NCBI GenBank assembly: GCA_008802785.1
Contig: VUYT01000041.1
Span: 1 to 64,000, forward strand
DNA length: 64,000 nt
Reading direction: 5' to 3'
DNA from: Symmetrospora coprosmae
Lineage: Eukaryota; Basidiomycota; Cystobasidiomycetes; Symmetrosporaceae
Positions 1 through 11,868 of this stretch are shown here, one piece after another. The notes beneath the pieces are model-generated. The model searched no databases. It worked only from the letters and a program-made list of their open reading frames with translations, and was not told where the DNA came from. Position 1 is the first letter of the stretch; each line of letters begins with the position of its first letter. The translations under genes were made by a program, and so were the position numbers.

Positions 1-348
1 TCGGAAGTGACACGAAAGTGCGCCGGTTTCACTTTCCCCATCATTCACTAATAAGTGAAGCCCGATTGCCCGTAGTGAGAGGTCCCCTCAAGCGCCCCAG
101 CTGTCCAGCATCTTGGGTGGCAGGCGGCTAGACAGGAGAGAAGCTTGCCCGGCTCAATCTCTATACCCTCACCAACTTTTCTATGTTAGCATATCGATAG
201 ACCTAGATGAGCCGTGCTGTCACTTTGCAATCTATGTACACATCGCTTTTTTGCCACCCGAGGGTCTACGCGCTGGTCGTCCCTTTGGCCCTTTTCGCTC
301 TCACCTCCGCCTCAATTGCATATCGATTGCAGAGCACGTCGCAGCGCC
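1..348. other. Left edge, 5' flank of ERO1
   Basis: No gene is recognised here. It is the presumed promoter and 5' UTR of the ERO1 gene that starts at 349. Open frames in it lack family motifs. I see no clear TATA box and no confident UPR element. Confidence 0.5.
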
Positions 349-2474
349 ATGGCTAGCTGTCCACCGACAACGCGGCCGAGCTTGCCCCGCGCCATCGCAG
401 CCTTCCTCGTTGCGCTCGGCCTCTTCAGCGTCGTCGCGTCCGCGGCCACCTCGCCACGTCCACCAGGAGGAGGAAGCGCATCAACACCGGCGAGCTTAGG
501 CAGACCGCCGTCAGCGAGCTTCCTTGAGACTGTCCTCGAAGGCAAGGGTGCCAGTCAGAAGAGCTGCAAGGTGCGCTATTGCTGTTCTTTGGGATGCTGG
601 ACCGTCCCGGCTCGGTCACGCTGACACATCGCCACGTCGACTGCACCTAAACAGCCCCAAGGCCTCATCGAAGACTGCCAGTGCGACTTTGAGACGGTCG
701 AGGATGTCAACACGGACCTCGCTGCTCGGCTGGGAGACATCATCCAGCTCCCGTTCTTCCGCTATCAGAAGATCGACCTGTTCCGCGAGTGCCCTTTCTG
801 GCAGGAGGATGGCAGCTGTATGAACAGGGCGTGTGCAGTGCAGGAGACGGACGAGGTGGGTGGCGTGTCTATCGTAAGCAAGGCATCACGCTCACTGGCG
901 TCATCTCGCAGGACCACATCCCAGAAGCGTGGCGGTCTGGCACGCTCGGCAAGGTCAAGGAGGCTCTCGGGGTAAGTGCAGCCGGCAGCTCGCATCAAGA
1001 TCCCTACTGATACTGTTCCCGCAGTTCCCACAAGGCCTCAAAGTTGTATCACGCAATGACGACTTCTGCGTCCTCGACGAGGACAACCCAGAGTCCGAAG
1101 GTGTCTACGTAGATCTATACGAGAACCCGGAGCGGTTCACCGGCTACGCAGGGCCATCAGCCAACAAGGTCTGGAAGGCCATCTACGAGGAGAACTGCTT
1201 CGACGTGGTGCCTTTCCTGCCGCCGAGCAGGGCCGCCGAGTCGGGCGGCTCGGGCTACGTCGGTAGCTCGCTCATCCAGGACAAGAGCCAAGGCGTGCGC
1301 AACCTTATGGGCACGCTAGGCCTTGCCGCACCATCGGACCCACAGGATGAGATGTGCCTTGAGAAGCGCGTCTACTACCGGGTCATTTCTGGTAGGTTCG
1401 CGTCTCCTGCATGCTCCACTCGCCTCCATCTGACGCGTCTTCTTTCCAGGCTTGCACGCGTCCATCTCAATACACATCTGCGCCGAGTATCTCGATCAGT
1501 CGACCGGGGAATGGCGGCCGAACCTCGAGTGCTTCATCACGCGCATCGCCGAGCACCCAGAGCGGCTGCAGAACGTCTACTTCAACTATGTCCTCATGCT
1601 GCGCGCTCTCACAAAGGCCGCGCCGTACCTCCAGTCATACGATTACGCAACGGGCGACGCAGCCGCCGACGCAAAGACCAAAGAGATGATGCAAGGCCTG
1701 CTTGACTCGGCTGCGAGCTGCCAGGCGACATTCGACGAGACGTCCATGTTCAGCGGGCCGGAAGCCGCACCTCTGCTTGACGAATTCAAGTCCCACTTCC
1801 GGAATGTCTCGCGTATCATGGACTGCGTCGGGTGCGACAAGTGCCGGCTTTGGGGCAAAACGCAGATCACGGGGCTGGCGACGGGCCTCAAGCTCCTCTT
1901 CTCCTTTGACGATGCGGCAGCGGGGATGGACCCGTCGCACGCCCCCGTGTCGCTCGACAAGCGCAAAGAGGACTTCCACCTCAAGCGCTCAGAGATCATT
2001 GCCTTTATCTGGGTCGTGCACCGCTTCTCAGAGAGCTTGGCTGCGGTCGAGCAGTTCAGGCAGATGTGGGCGCAGCGAAGCCTGGCCAGCGAAGGAGCTG
2101 CCGATCCGGCAGAAGCAGCCCGACACCCAACGCAGGAGGACCTGCAGGCCGACGCTGTCGAACCGACGGCAGAGCAAGTCAAGCAGCACAAGGAGGATAT
2201 CGACCTTGCCGTCCCGGAGATCTTCCAATCTCCGTCAGCTAGCGGCACTCCTCCACAGCCCGAGTACAAGGCTGTCAATTCGAGCTCGTACAGCATGACA
2301 CCTGGACCAAACGGACTGGGGCCACGCATTTCGACCTTCTTGGAGAAGATCATGGACGCCTGCCGCACCTCGCTGGCCGCCTGCCTGATGCTCGTCGAGC
2401 GCGGGCTGGCCTTTGTGACCGGCAGCATCGGCAGCAGCAGTAGTAGTCGCGTTGAGAGCAAGTCGGAGCTGTAG
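349..2474 (+). CDS. ERO1: ERO1 endoplasmic oxidoreductin (thiol oxidase of the ER)
   Basis: FAD-dependent ER oxidase that passes disulfides to protein disulfide isomerase. Exons 349-570, 655-855, 912-971, 1025-1391 and 1453-2474 join in phase to 623 residues. The start opens a signal peptide (hydrophobic stretch AIAAFLVALGLFSVV). After it come the shuttle-type cysteines EDCQCDFETVEDVN, then CPFWQEDGSCMNRAC, the family block EDNPEGVYVDLYENPERFTGY-like, and the active-site CVGCDKC followed by RLWGKTQITG near residue 408. The tail has a hydrophobic stretch (LAACLMLVERGLAFV) and ends in KSEL, which resembles a K/HDEL retrieval signal. Motifs and length fit the fungal family closely; only the exact start is a choice. 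Confidence 0.95.
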
Positions 2475-2590
2475 CACTATAGACAACCTCGCATTAGCAT
2501 AGCATCCTATTCCGCAGGCCGGCCTGCTCCGCAAAAACCTCGTTCGCCCCTCAGTGGCACAACAACAGCTACTTCTGCCCGATGACTGAC

Positions 2591-5254
2591 TCAACCGTTA
2601 TACGGGTACATTCGCACTCCGTCTCTCTTCACCTCCTTGCGCATTCCTACGCCCACTGGGTGTTCCAACAGGAAGCCTCTCCGTCTGGCTGCGGCTCCAG
2701 TACCTCTTCTCCACTCGAGGGCCTCCAGCGCTGCACTGTCAACGCCGCTCTCCAGCACCAGGCCATCGTCCTCGCTCGTCCAGCAGGCAGCAAAAGCGTC
2801 TAGCACGGCACCAGTCATGCGTGTAGCCTCTTCGGTCTCGGCATCGCTATCTGCTACGGCGAGGTTGTGCTTTGCTATCGTTGTTGCGGCCTGCATGTCC
2901 CCAGAGCAGCAGCTTGGAGCGAACACGTAGTATCAGCACGAGTCTGCCCCTAAGATGGGGAAGCATCACTCACTACCACAGCCCAACTGCATCGCTTAAA
3001 CTTAGACCCAGCTGGATGAGAACACGGCGCTGCTTCTTCACTAGCTTGAACTCTGCATCAATCGCGGCTCGTTGCTGCACCTGCATCGAGCTGTCCACAC
3101 TGCCGTACCGGCTGGCGCTAGATGTGCGGGACGTGTCGGCCGTCATGGCAGAAGCCTTGCGCTTCGGTTGGCGCGATGGGATGGGAGGCGCTGCGGAGGG
3201 TGATCGCGATGGTTTATAGAAGATGGGCGAAAGCTGTCGGACAGATTGGAGCGAATGGGCATTGGGATTGAAGGGCGAGGATTGCCAGGGCACCTCTGCG
3301 TGGAGACGTTCGTCCTGCGCTGTTGGAGGTGCTGCTGCCAGGTCTGCCGAGTGGCTTGACGAAGGTCTCCGGCCACGGCGCCTCGGCCGCTCTCCCCCGT
3401 CTTCACTGGTCTCCTCTGCCGATACTTGTTCCTCGTCGACATGCTTTTCCGCGTCTGCATTCGGCACCTCGTCGTCCTGCCACTTGCCCGCTCCAAGGTA
3501 TCCAAAAGGCGCTAGTAGTTCCAGTCCGCTGGGCTGCTGGAAATCCTCCATCTCGAAGGACAGCTCTCGCACGGGCTCCGGGCTCTCGGGCTTGATAGTC
3601 GACCACAGATCGATCTCCGCGCGCGTAGCCGACACGTAGAGCGGGGGCAGTTCTCCCATTGAGATTTGGGTCTCGGGCTGTTCGGGCGAGTCTGGGTCGT
3701 CAGGGATGTCCATGAGATGACGCAGCATCGCCCGCGCCTGCTGAATATGAGCAGGCTCTTCGTCCATGCCATTCTGTACGGGCGAACCGGCACTCGATGG
3801 CTGACCGCGAGAAGCGCGAGAGTCATCGACCAGAGCGTCTCGCTCGGCGATAGATCGCAGCTTCTGCTCATCCGACCGAGGACTGTCTGGTTCGCTCATG
3901 GAATGATGCATGTCGCCCGGTGGACCTGCTAATCCATTCGACAGGACGGGACCGAACACGTCCCTTCCCCCGTCTGTGTCGTGCTTGTTCTGCTCAGGCA
4001 GTCGAGGCGATGGTGCATCTTCTCCGACCGGCTCCGCACTATCGGGCTCCCTCGAGGTCGTCCCCAGCCAGACCGCCGACTCCTCCTTCTTGCGGTCGAC
4101 GCTAGCCCGCGGCTTGCAGTGAAACGGCTGGCCATCGATGAAAGAGACGTACTCGAAGCCATCGTCGCTGTCGCTATCCTCTTCCGGGGGCATCGCGCGC
4201 GAGCGCTTGCTAGCATCACTTGTGCTTTGCGCCGCTTGTTCGGCACGCATTCCAATAGTCTCGCCTTCGAGCGCTGGTGGCTCAGGCGCTGCGCCCGTAG
4301 AGAATCGCGGCTTTTCCGTCGCTTCAGAATCGGTTGCAGGCTCGGGAGGTGGTTGCAGGGGGTCTATCGCAAGTCTCTCATCTGGACCGGCTATCGGCAA
4401 GTCCGGCAGAGAGGAGGACGGCGAGATGGATCTCGACTCAACCGAGGAGCCCTCGTCTTCATCTTGTTCTTCGTCCTTCTCCTGCCTCTGCTCCGCGGTC
4501 CGCTCATCTGATACTTCCGGCTGCAAAGGAGCGGTCGCCGATGCAGAAGGCGCGACAGGCTGTACATCCGCCACCATCTGCATGTCCTCCTGCGCCGTGA
4601 GAGGTGATGCCGCCGCGGGAATTGGAGACACCTCTCCACCTGTCCGCACCGGCGACAGATTGTCGGCCGGTGGAGAACGCTCGGCGGCGCCGGCCAGATC
4701 CGCGCTCGCCGTGGACCTTGAGTCGAGGTCCATATCCGGTGCTGGCGCATGATCAGATCCTGGCCTGGGCCGCAGATCGATTTCGGCGTCCATGTCCATG
4801 TCCATGTCCATGTCCATGTCCATGTCCATGTCCATGCCCTGGACCGTATCGTTATCGTTTAGTCCTCCCACTGGGCCTCCTTTCTCAGCCCCCGCCTCCG
4901 CATCCGAATCCGGCTCCGAGCTCAGCTCGAAGCGCGGCAGCTGCTCCCTCTTTTTCCGCTTCGGGCGCCTCCCAGCCTGTCTCTCATGTTGCGCTGTCGA
5001 TACGACTGGCTCGGGTCTCCCGTTTGCGCTTGATGGGTCGTCTCCTCCGACGCGAGCGGGCCCGTCTATAAGCTCCTCCTGCTCCGCTTCGGCTTCGGCC
5101 TGCAGGTGCTCTCTCGCCAGACCCTGCAGCATGCTTTCGCCCTCCAGTATCTGGCTGTCGATGTCCTCATCCTCGTCGATCTCCGCTTGCGCTTCTTCGT
5201 CCGTGAGAGCGGGAAAGTCGAGCATCTCTTCCTCGTCCGCTACTACTGCCTCTG

Positions 5255-5291
<37 letters not shown>

Positions 5292-6637
5292 CTCTGCAGC
5301 GAGCGAGAGCACAGTCTCATCGGCTGCCTCGGACTCTCCATCTACGGTCGAGTCTATTGCCGGAAGTGCCGCATCGTCAGGCGAAGAGGACGGCGGAGAT
5401 GTTATCGCAGACGCATTCGACGATGGCGGCGCCCCTGGGACCGAAGCTCCCCCCATCGTCGAAGGCACATCAGGACCCTGCTGTCCGGCGCTAGGATTAT
5501 GAATCTCCCGCTCCGGCGTAGATTTCGCGGCTGCCGTTTGAGGCCGAGAAGTAGCAAGCAGCGGATCGCGGAGCGCATCGAGAATGTGCTTGCCGAGCTT
5601 GACGCCGGAGTCTGTCCTGCCGACTCCGTGCTTTGCAGAAGCTGGCGGAGGGGGTGTCTTTGCCGAGCGCGCGTTGGCAGTTTTGCTAGCTACGTCTCCG
5701 TATCCAGGGAGAGGCAGCGATGCCCTCCTCAGGCCTCGCTCATCCCCTCGTAGTCGACTGAGCGCAGCTGCAACACGCACATCGCGCGGATCGCGCGAGT
5801 CGAGCGCGCTGAACGAGGCGGTGTGTGTATCCGCGCCGCCGTCTGTGCTAGTGTCCCGCGTACCCAGCCCGCCAGGCGAAGAAGCCGTCTCGAGGGTGTT
5901 GAAGGCGAGCCACTTGACCCGCCCGGCCCGGTCTTTCACCATGTCTGCGATCCAATCTTTCGAGAACTCGGACAGTGGCTGCGGCGGGGCGTGCGAGTTG
6001 CGGAAGTCGTTTGTGCCGTGCGAGAGGAGCGTCATTGCGTGTACGCGCATGACGAGCTTGTGCGGCTTTGGCGCGCTGGACTTGGCTTTCGCTGCCGGTT
6101 TGGGCTGTGCAGCGGCTGACCCGCGCTGGAGGTTCGTTCGGAGTGCTTCGTCTCCAAGGTACGCGTCGGTGCAGATGAAGCTGTACGATATGATCCGGAA
6201 GAGCGCGAGGTCCTGGTCCTCGAGCTTACTGCCGAAGCTCTTTTTCCCGTTCCTGCCACGGTCAGAAGCGGGTAAGTAAGGCGACTACAGCTATGCGAGC
6301 CAGCGCGCGTCACGACTTGCTTTGATTCGAAGCGCTCCACGACATCGCTGTCGAAGCGGACGAGGAGCTGGACGCTCTTGTCGTGTCCGAGGGCCCAGAG
6401 ACGTGCAGCCTCGTCTTTCCCGAAGCTCTGTCTGCCGGAGAACTGAGCGTGGTGCACACAAAGGGTGAGCTTCCCTCGGCAGTGATGAAGGTACAATCCC
6501 TCAACGCGCCATGGCCGCACCTTTACGACCTGGAGCAGCTTGCCTGGCTGTCCGAGGCTTGACTCCATCAATCTGCGCGGATTGAGCGACCTGGCAGCCG
6601 CAGCCGCCTCGCGGACCCAGGGCTGGAGGTTTTCCAT
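2591..6637 (-). CDS. Large acidic protein with TPP1/Tpz1-like N-terminus (candidate shelterin subunit)
   Basis: Three exons (6637-6321, 6252-2974, 2912-2591) give about 1305 residues. The first intron is read as GC-AG: its donor GCAAGT is the only one that keeps phase, and its branch site is CTGAC. The N-terminal ~200 residues look like a small OB fold. They begin LQPWVREAA, like LRPWIREL at the start of the human TPP1 OB fold, followed by PGKLLQVVKV, like GQLLEV. The middle is long, acidic and low in complexity, with (DM)n and (EP)n runs. The C-terminus, joined across the second intron, reads GLSLSDAVGLWYCCSGDMQAA, reminiscent of the RCT-type helix at the end of Rap1 proteins. The gene model is well supported; the telomere assignment is an inference from short similarity. 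It could instead be an unrelated OB-fold protein. Confidence 0.5.
4790..4837. repeat. Hexanucleotide repeat encoding (Asp-Met)n
   Basis: About eight copies of CCATGT lie inside the TPP1-like gene and are read on the minus strand as alternating Asp and Met. Confidence 0.9.
5251..5296. repeat. Hexanucleotide repeat encoding (Glu-Pro)n
   Basis: Nearly eight copies of TCTGGC inside the TPP1-like gene, read on the minus strand as Glu-Pro dipeptides. Together with the Asp-Met run it shows that the central linker expands by hexamer slippage. Confidence 0.9.
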
Positions 6638-6821
6638 TGCGAGCGTTCTTCCGTAGAGGTTCGTGGCGGTCTGGGCATGTCGGAGCAGACTTCGTTGTGA
6701 GCAGACTCGGAGAGCAGAGCAGAGCCTCAGCTGCAGTTAGCGGTGGCGACAAAGCGCTTCAGAGGGAGTAGACAGGCACGCCTCTTGCCATCTTCCCAAC
6801 AGCATCAAGACCAGGACCAGG

Positions 6822-9379
6822 ATGTTCTCGCGAGCAGAGCGGTTCCCTCCAATGAAGGATCCAGGCATCCCCGGTCCAGCCTCGTATGACCCGCATTCAC
6901 CTGCGTCACACTGGAAGCGCGGCGCCATGCTCGAGCAGGAAGAACGGTTCAAGGAAGAGCGAAAGGGGAACGGGGCTGGTGGGTGCAATTGCAGCTATCA
7001 CATGCAGTGTCCACTGCATCGTTGACCAACCTGCCGTCGTGTGTCCGTGCTTCCCCTCTGACGCCGCTCTCATGCCTTGTTTATCGGGTCCCCGCGCCAT
7101 CTCGTTACCGAGACAGACGCTTTCCACGGCCAGCTGGACCTCGACAGCGACGCGCACAAGCTCGCAAAGAGCACATCGGCATCCACAGGCAGACAGAGAC
7201 AGCGAGCAGCGTCCCTCGCCGTCAAGCAGGACAGCTTGAATGCTGCAAAGGTCGGCGGCACACGTGATTGTGATGCAGCTCGGCGCGCTCGACAACAAGA
7301 CTGACAAGCTTCCCTCTCCGATACGTACAGATGGACGCCCTCAGGGCGCAGCTGACGCTCGAGCACGCAAAGGACGTCAAGCGACTGGAGGCGCAGCTCG
7401 CCAAGGATGCCTGCAAGATCCAGGAGCTGCAGCAGGCCAAACGAGAAGCGGACAGGCTCAGGAAGGATGCCAGTAAGCGACTGCCGCCCTTCGTCGCCAG
7501 CTACCTGTCGCTGCTGCTGTTGCGAGTGCAGCTCATGCTGACTTGCTGCTGCGCGCGTTACAGAAGCAGCCACCGTGCGAGAAGCAGCGCTAAAAAGCGA
7601 GGTGGGCCGCGCTCCTCGTCTCATCCCTGCGACCACTCGCGCTGACAACGACCCGCACAGCTCGAGCACGCCAAAGAGCGCGTCGCAGGCCTCCCCTCCC
7701 TGCGGCAGAAGTTCGACGCGCTCGTCACAGAGCATGCACAGTCCAAGACGCGGCATGCATCAACTCTCTCCGCGCTGCAAGCCCAGCTCCGCGACTCGGA
7801 AGCCAAATCTAGGCGCAGGCAGGACGAGGTGGCCCGGCTGGGCGCGGAGAACCTCGCAAAGAGCAGAGAGGTCGCCCGCCTCGGTGACGAGATGGGCAAG
7901 ATGCGCTGCGAGCTGGGCAGCGTGCGCGAGGAGCTGGGCCGGGCGATTGCTGCCGTGGAGGTGGAGCGCGAGGGGCGCATATCGGCCGTGGAGAAGCTCA
8001 GTGAGGCGCGTGAGGCTCATGCACAAGAGATGCACGCGAGCCGCGTCCAGGCGCACACCCTCTGCAATCATGCGTCCCTCGCTCTCGCCGCACAGCGCGC
8101 ATCTGCCGACGTACGGTTGGAAGCAAGCCACGCGGCTGCCCTCGAGGCGCAGTATCGCGCCCTGCGGGCCGAGCGAAAGCTCGCAGACAAGCAGGACCAG
8201 ATCGGGCAGCTCGTCGAGCTCGTCGTGCTGCTCGAAGAAGAGAAGGCGCTCGCTTACGACTTGCTCGAAGATGCACAAATCCAGGCGGAGGAGCGCGAGA
8301 TCTGGAGACTGCAGGATGCCAATCTCGCGAGAGACGCGTCGGCGGACATGCAAGGGAGATTGGAAGAGGCTGACAGGGATAGGCAAATGGCTGAGGAGGC
8401 ACAGATGGAGGTTGAGCAGGAACAAGAGCTGGAACGAGCGGTTGCGCGTTCAGAAGCAGCGGCTGCTGCCAGAGAAGGGCAGCATCTGGCGCAGGCTGAG
8501 GAAGATATCGCTCGCCTTTCGTTGGCTCAACTCGAGACGAGTCACCAGCTCGCTTCGAGGACTGAGGAGCTCGCCGCCAGCCGGGGCACCGTCAGCGAGC
8601 GGGACGAATCCATCGCGAATCTCGAGACGGCCCTGTCAACCGCGCAAGACGAGCTCCTCTCCACGCGGACTGACCTGCAAAGCGTGCAAAACCGCGCTGC
8701 AAGTCTTTTATCGCAGCTGACGGCCCAGCAGCACGAGCTGTCCGCCCTGTCAGCGGCTCTCGCCTCGTCCGAGGAGCAGTCCCTCTCTCTGCAGCGCGAC
8801 GTCGAGGCGCTCAACGACGATCTCGTCGGCTACCTCGCCCTGCAGGAGACACACGCCGAGCTGGGCACGACGCTCGAGCGACTCTCGCGCACGTCCAGCT
8901 TGGCGCAGGCAGACGCGGACACCCTTGCCAGACTGAATGCGGAGCTCGTGGGGCACAGCAACCCAAGCCAGAAGATACGGCACCTCGATAGGCTGCGCAC
9001 CGAGTTGGCCGAGCTCAAGAAGGTGCGCCTTTTCCTCGCCGTGCGACACCCATGAAAGACGGCTGATGATCGGTCGTGCATTTGCATGATGCGGCAGGTC
9101 CACGTCGCCTCGCTGGCAGAGCTCACCACCGCGCGGAAGCAGATCGGCAGCTTGCAGACTGAGGTCTCAGCCTATCGTTCCGTCGACGCCGTTCCTGCCG
9201 TCAAGCACCTTCAGGCGTCAAGGATGGCAGGGCTCGGTGCCAGTGCGCGTGGCCCGCTCTCGACTCTAGGAGCGCATCAGCTGGGCGTACGGAATGGAAA
9301 CGGCAACGGCGCGCCAACAGCGAGCATTGCCGGAGCTGCCCAGAAGAAGCCGCTCTCGGCCCCGCATCATCTGCGCTGA
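6822..9379 (+). CDS. HMMR/RHAMM-like coiled-coil protein
   Basis: Exons 6822-6978, 7117-7250, 7331-7472, 7564-7601, 7661-9022 and 9098-9379 join in phase to 704 residues. The N-terminus FPPMKDPGIPGPASYDP resembles the start of animal HMMR (F-DPSGCAPSPGAYD). Residues ~90-600 are almost entirely heptad coiled coil. The end carries VGHSNPSQKIRHLDRLRTEL, matching the HMMR C-terminal signature [20 protein letters not shown]. In animals HMMR binds microtubules, spindle poles and dynein; a spindle or microtubule role here is inferred from family only. Both end signatures appear in the right order, which is much stronger than generic coiled-coil similarity. Confidence 0.75.
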
Positions 9380-9780
9380 GCTGTTCATTCGTCCACAAAC
9401 CCTTTTCGCACTTCTCGACGGCCTGTGCCGAGCACTGTCAGTGTGATACTGTGTCACTTTCGGTCGACCGGTATGCACGGGGTATGGTTGTTTCTTCATT
9501 TCGTCCTTTTTGGTTGACAACCGTGCCGAAGAATGCGAAAGACTGCTCGACACCTTCTTGTCTGTCCTGGTGCGCTTCGCTCCTCCCTAGTTTGGGCGCC
9601 ACTTCTCCGCAGTCTCGTCTAGTGCCCTCCTTGCCCTTGCGCGATGCGGGCCGTCGGGCTAACCTTACCACCAGCATCACTTGGCATTCCCTCATCCGCG
9701 TGCTGTCCCGCTTTTGACAGCAAGACAGCCTGGTCCATCTCCCTTTCTCCGCCACATGGCCTTTCAGGCTGAGACGGATA
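9380..9780. other. Intergenic, convergent 3' ends
   Basis: 401 bases between the stops of the HMMR-like gene and SEC61. They hold the two 3' UTRs; no conserved frame, RNA gene or repeat is seen. Confidence 0.6.
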
Positions 9781-11868
9781 CTAGAAGAGATCACCGAGGG
9801 CCTCCATGCCCGGCTGCATCTGCATCTCCTTCGTTGCCATTTCTGCGTGAGGCAGCGGACAGCGTGAACAAGTCAGCCCAAGAGAGCGAGGGACAGTCAC
9901 GATCACCATGCAGTGGCACGCACCAAAGAAGCCATAGATGATGGTGACGGCCATGAGGATTCCGGTTCCGCTGCCGAGTGCGCCGAGGAGGTCGGCCGCG
10001 ACAGAGAGTGCGCCAATGGTGGCGCCGCCGAAAGCCGCAGCCGTGGGGATGACGCGCTTGAGCTCCTTGTACATGCTCTGGTCCCGGTGCCCGGCAATGA
10101 CCATCTGCTGGTCCTTGAGCTGGCGCGCCACGTCGCGCGGGCCCGAGCCGCTGACCTCGATCCACGTCTTGCTGAACAGCGCGCACGCGGAAAGCATGAA
10201 GGTGACGTAGATGGCCGTGTGGATGGGGTCGACGAGCGCCTCGCGGATCGTGTGCGGGGGCGACATGTAGTATGCGATGCCCGAAACGGCCGAGAGCTGG
10301 GCAGAGTCTTGGAGTGGCTGCGCGCGCGTCAACAAGTGTGAATGCATCAGCTTGTGCAAGCACGGAAGTGACGACTCGTGAATCGCATTGTGCCCACCTC
10401 CCAAACACCGAGAAGGCGGACGAGGAGGTTCTCCGGGAAACGGTTGAAGAGCATCTGGCTGAGAATGAAGACGTTGCTCGTCAAGGCCGACTCAAGCATG
10501 ATGGGCATGTTGGACGTGTAGAAGAGCTTGACGGGGTAGGTGGCGCGCTGTCCGCGGTACTTGTTGCTCTTTACGGGAATCTCGATGCGGAAGCCCTGGA
10601 GGTAGATGACGAGGGCAAACACGGCGACGGTCGCGAGGAGGTTGGTGATGTTGGGGAGGCGGTCGCGGTAGAATGCCTCTTTGAGCGCGCGGGACTTGTC
10701 GTGGCGGGTGAAGAGCAGGTGGAAGAGCGCAATGAGGGCGCCTTCGAACTCGGGCCCTCGCCCCGTGTTGATGGTCGTCGGGCTCAGTGCCTTCCACACG
10801 ATCGACTCGCAGATGTTGGTTGCGATGAAGAGCGAGATTCCGCTGCCGAGGCCGTAGCCCTTCTGGAGGAGCTCGTCGAGGAGGATGACGAGCAGTCCGG
10901 CAACGACGAGCTGCAGGATGAGCAGCAGGCACACGCCCGCGCCGAGGTCCTTCGGCTGGCCGTAAAGGCCAGTGAGCACGTAGACGGTGGCCTGGCCGAA
11001 AGAAATGAGGATGGCGAAGACTGCAAGACGGCGAGCAGAGGATGTCAGATTCAGATGCAAGCTGGTTCTGGCAGTGCGCAGACGGGTACCCACGCTTCTG
11101 GGCTCCGCCAAACAGGGCTCGGTCGTCCTTCAAGCTAAAGTCCACCTCGATGAGGTTGGCGCCGGCAAGCAGCTGCATGATCATACCGCTGTGAGTTGAG
11201 GGGAGGATGGGTGTGTCAGCGGGTGCTGCTTGTATGGGACGATGAGCCATGAGGTGGGTCGAGCCGGGTGAGACGTACGAAGTGACAATGGGCGAGATAC
11301 CGAGTTCCATGAGTGTACCGCGATTGGACGCGAGAATGACTCGCATCCAGTACAGCGGGTCTGCAGGGGGGGGGCAAAGAGACGGGCACAATCAGCTGGA
11401 TGCCATGCTGTTTCGGAGCATAAGGGGGCCCTTGCACGGACCGGACGAGTCTGACGAGACGATGCCGAACAGGGGGATCTGGGAGCAGACGAGGAAGATG
11501 AGGAGTGTGACTGCTGTCCATCCGACCTGTGTACGAGCGAGACGAACGCAGGGTGAATCAGTTGGTCGTTGTCCGAATGCGGGAATATGGATAGATGGCG
11601 GCTATGGGCGAAGCGAGGCGAGGGGTGCGCTCCCATGGACACGACCTGTGCTGCTGCACCGTCCACACGGACACGAGAGGACACACACCTTCTGGTTGAA
11701 TGGGATCTGTGCAGGGTGGGATGCATTATTCGCACGTCAGCCATATACCGAGAAGACGTGGCAGGCAGGCAGGCAGGCAGGCAGGCAGGCCCGCACCTTT
11801 CGCTCTGGAGGTGCAATCTCCGGCAGGACTGCCATGAACGGCCGCACGAGCTCCAGGACTGAATGCAT
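9781..11868 (-). CDS. SEC61: SEC61 alpha subunit, ER protein-conducting channel
   Basis: Central pore subunit of the Sec61 translocon in the ER membrane. Eight exons (11868-11797, 11706-11689, 11526-11442, 11360-11279, 11188-11094, 11020-10398, 10317-9924, 9842-9781) join in phase to 476 residues, the usual length. The protein reads [14 protein letters not shown] at the start, then [56 protein letters not shown] and [15 protein letters not shown], and ends MEALGDLF. The second exon is only 18 nt (encoding IPFNQK). The first intron contains a (GCAG)n run. The neighbour upstream is transcribed divergently. Identity is certain; exon ends are inferred from splice phase. Confidence 0.97.
11761..11790. 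repeat. (GCAG)n tetranucleotide tract in SEC61 intron 1
   Basis: About seven perfect GCAG units sit just downstream of the first SEC61 donor. On the transcribed strand this is (CTGC)n, a pyrimidine-rich intron tract. Confidence 0.9.

Noticed and set aside
7575-8720. A 381-codon plus-strand frame overlapping the HMMR-like gene
   Set aside because: Out of phase with the coiled-coil reading frame, Ser/Arg-rich and without motifs; the competing frame has intact heptads and HMMR end signatures.
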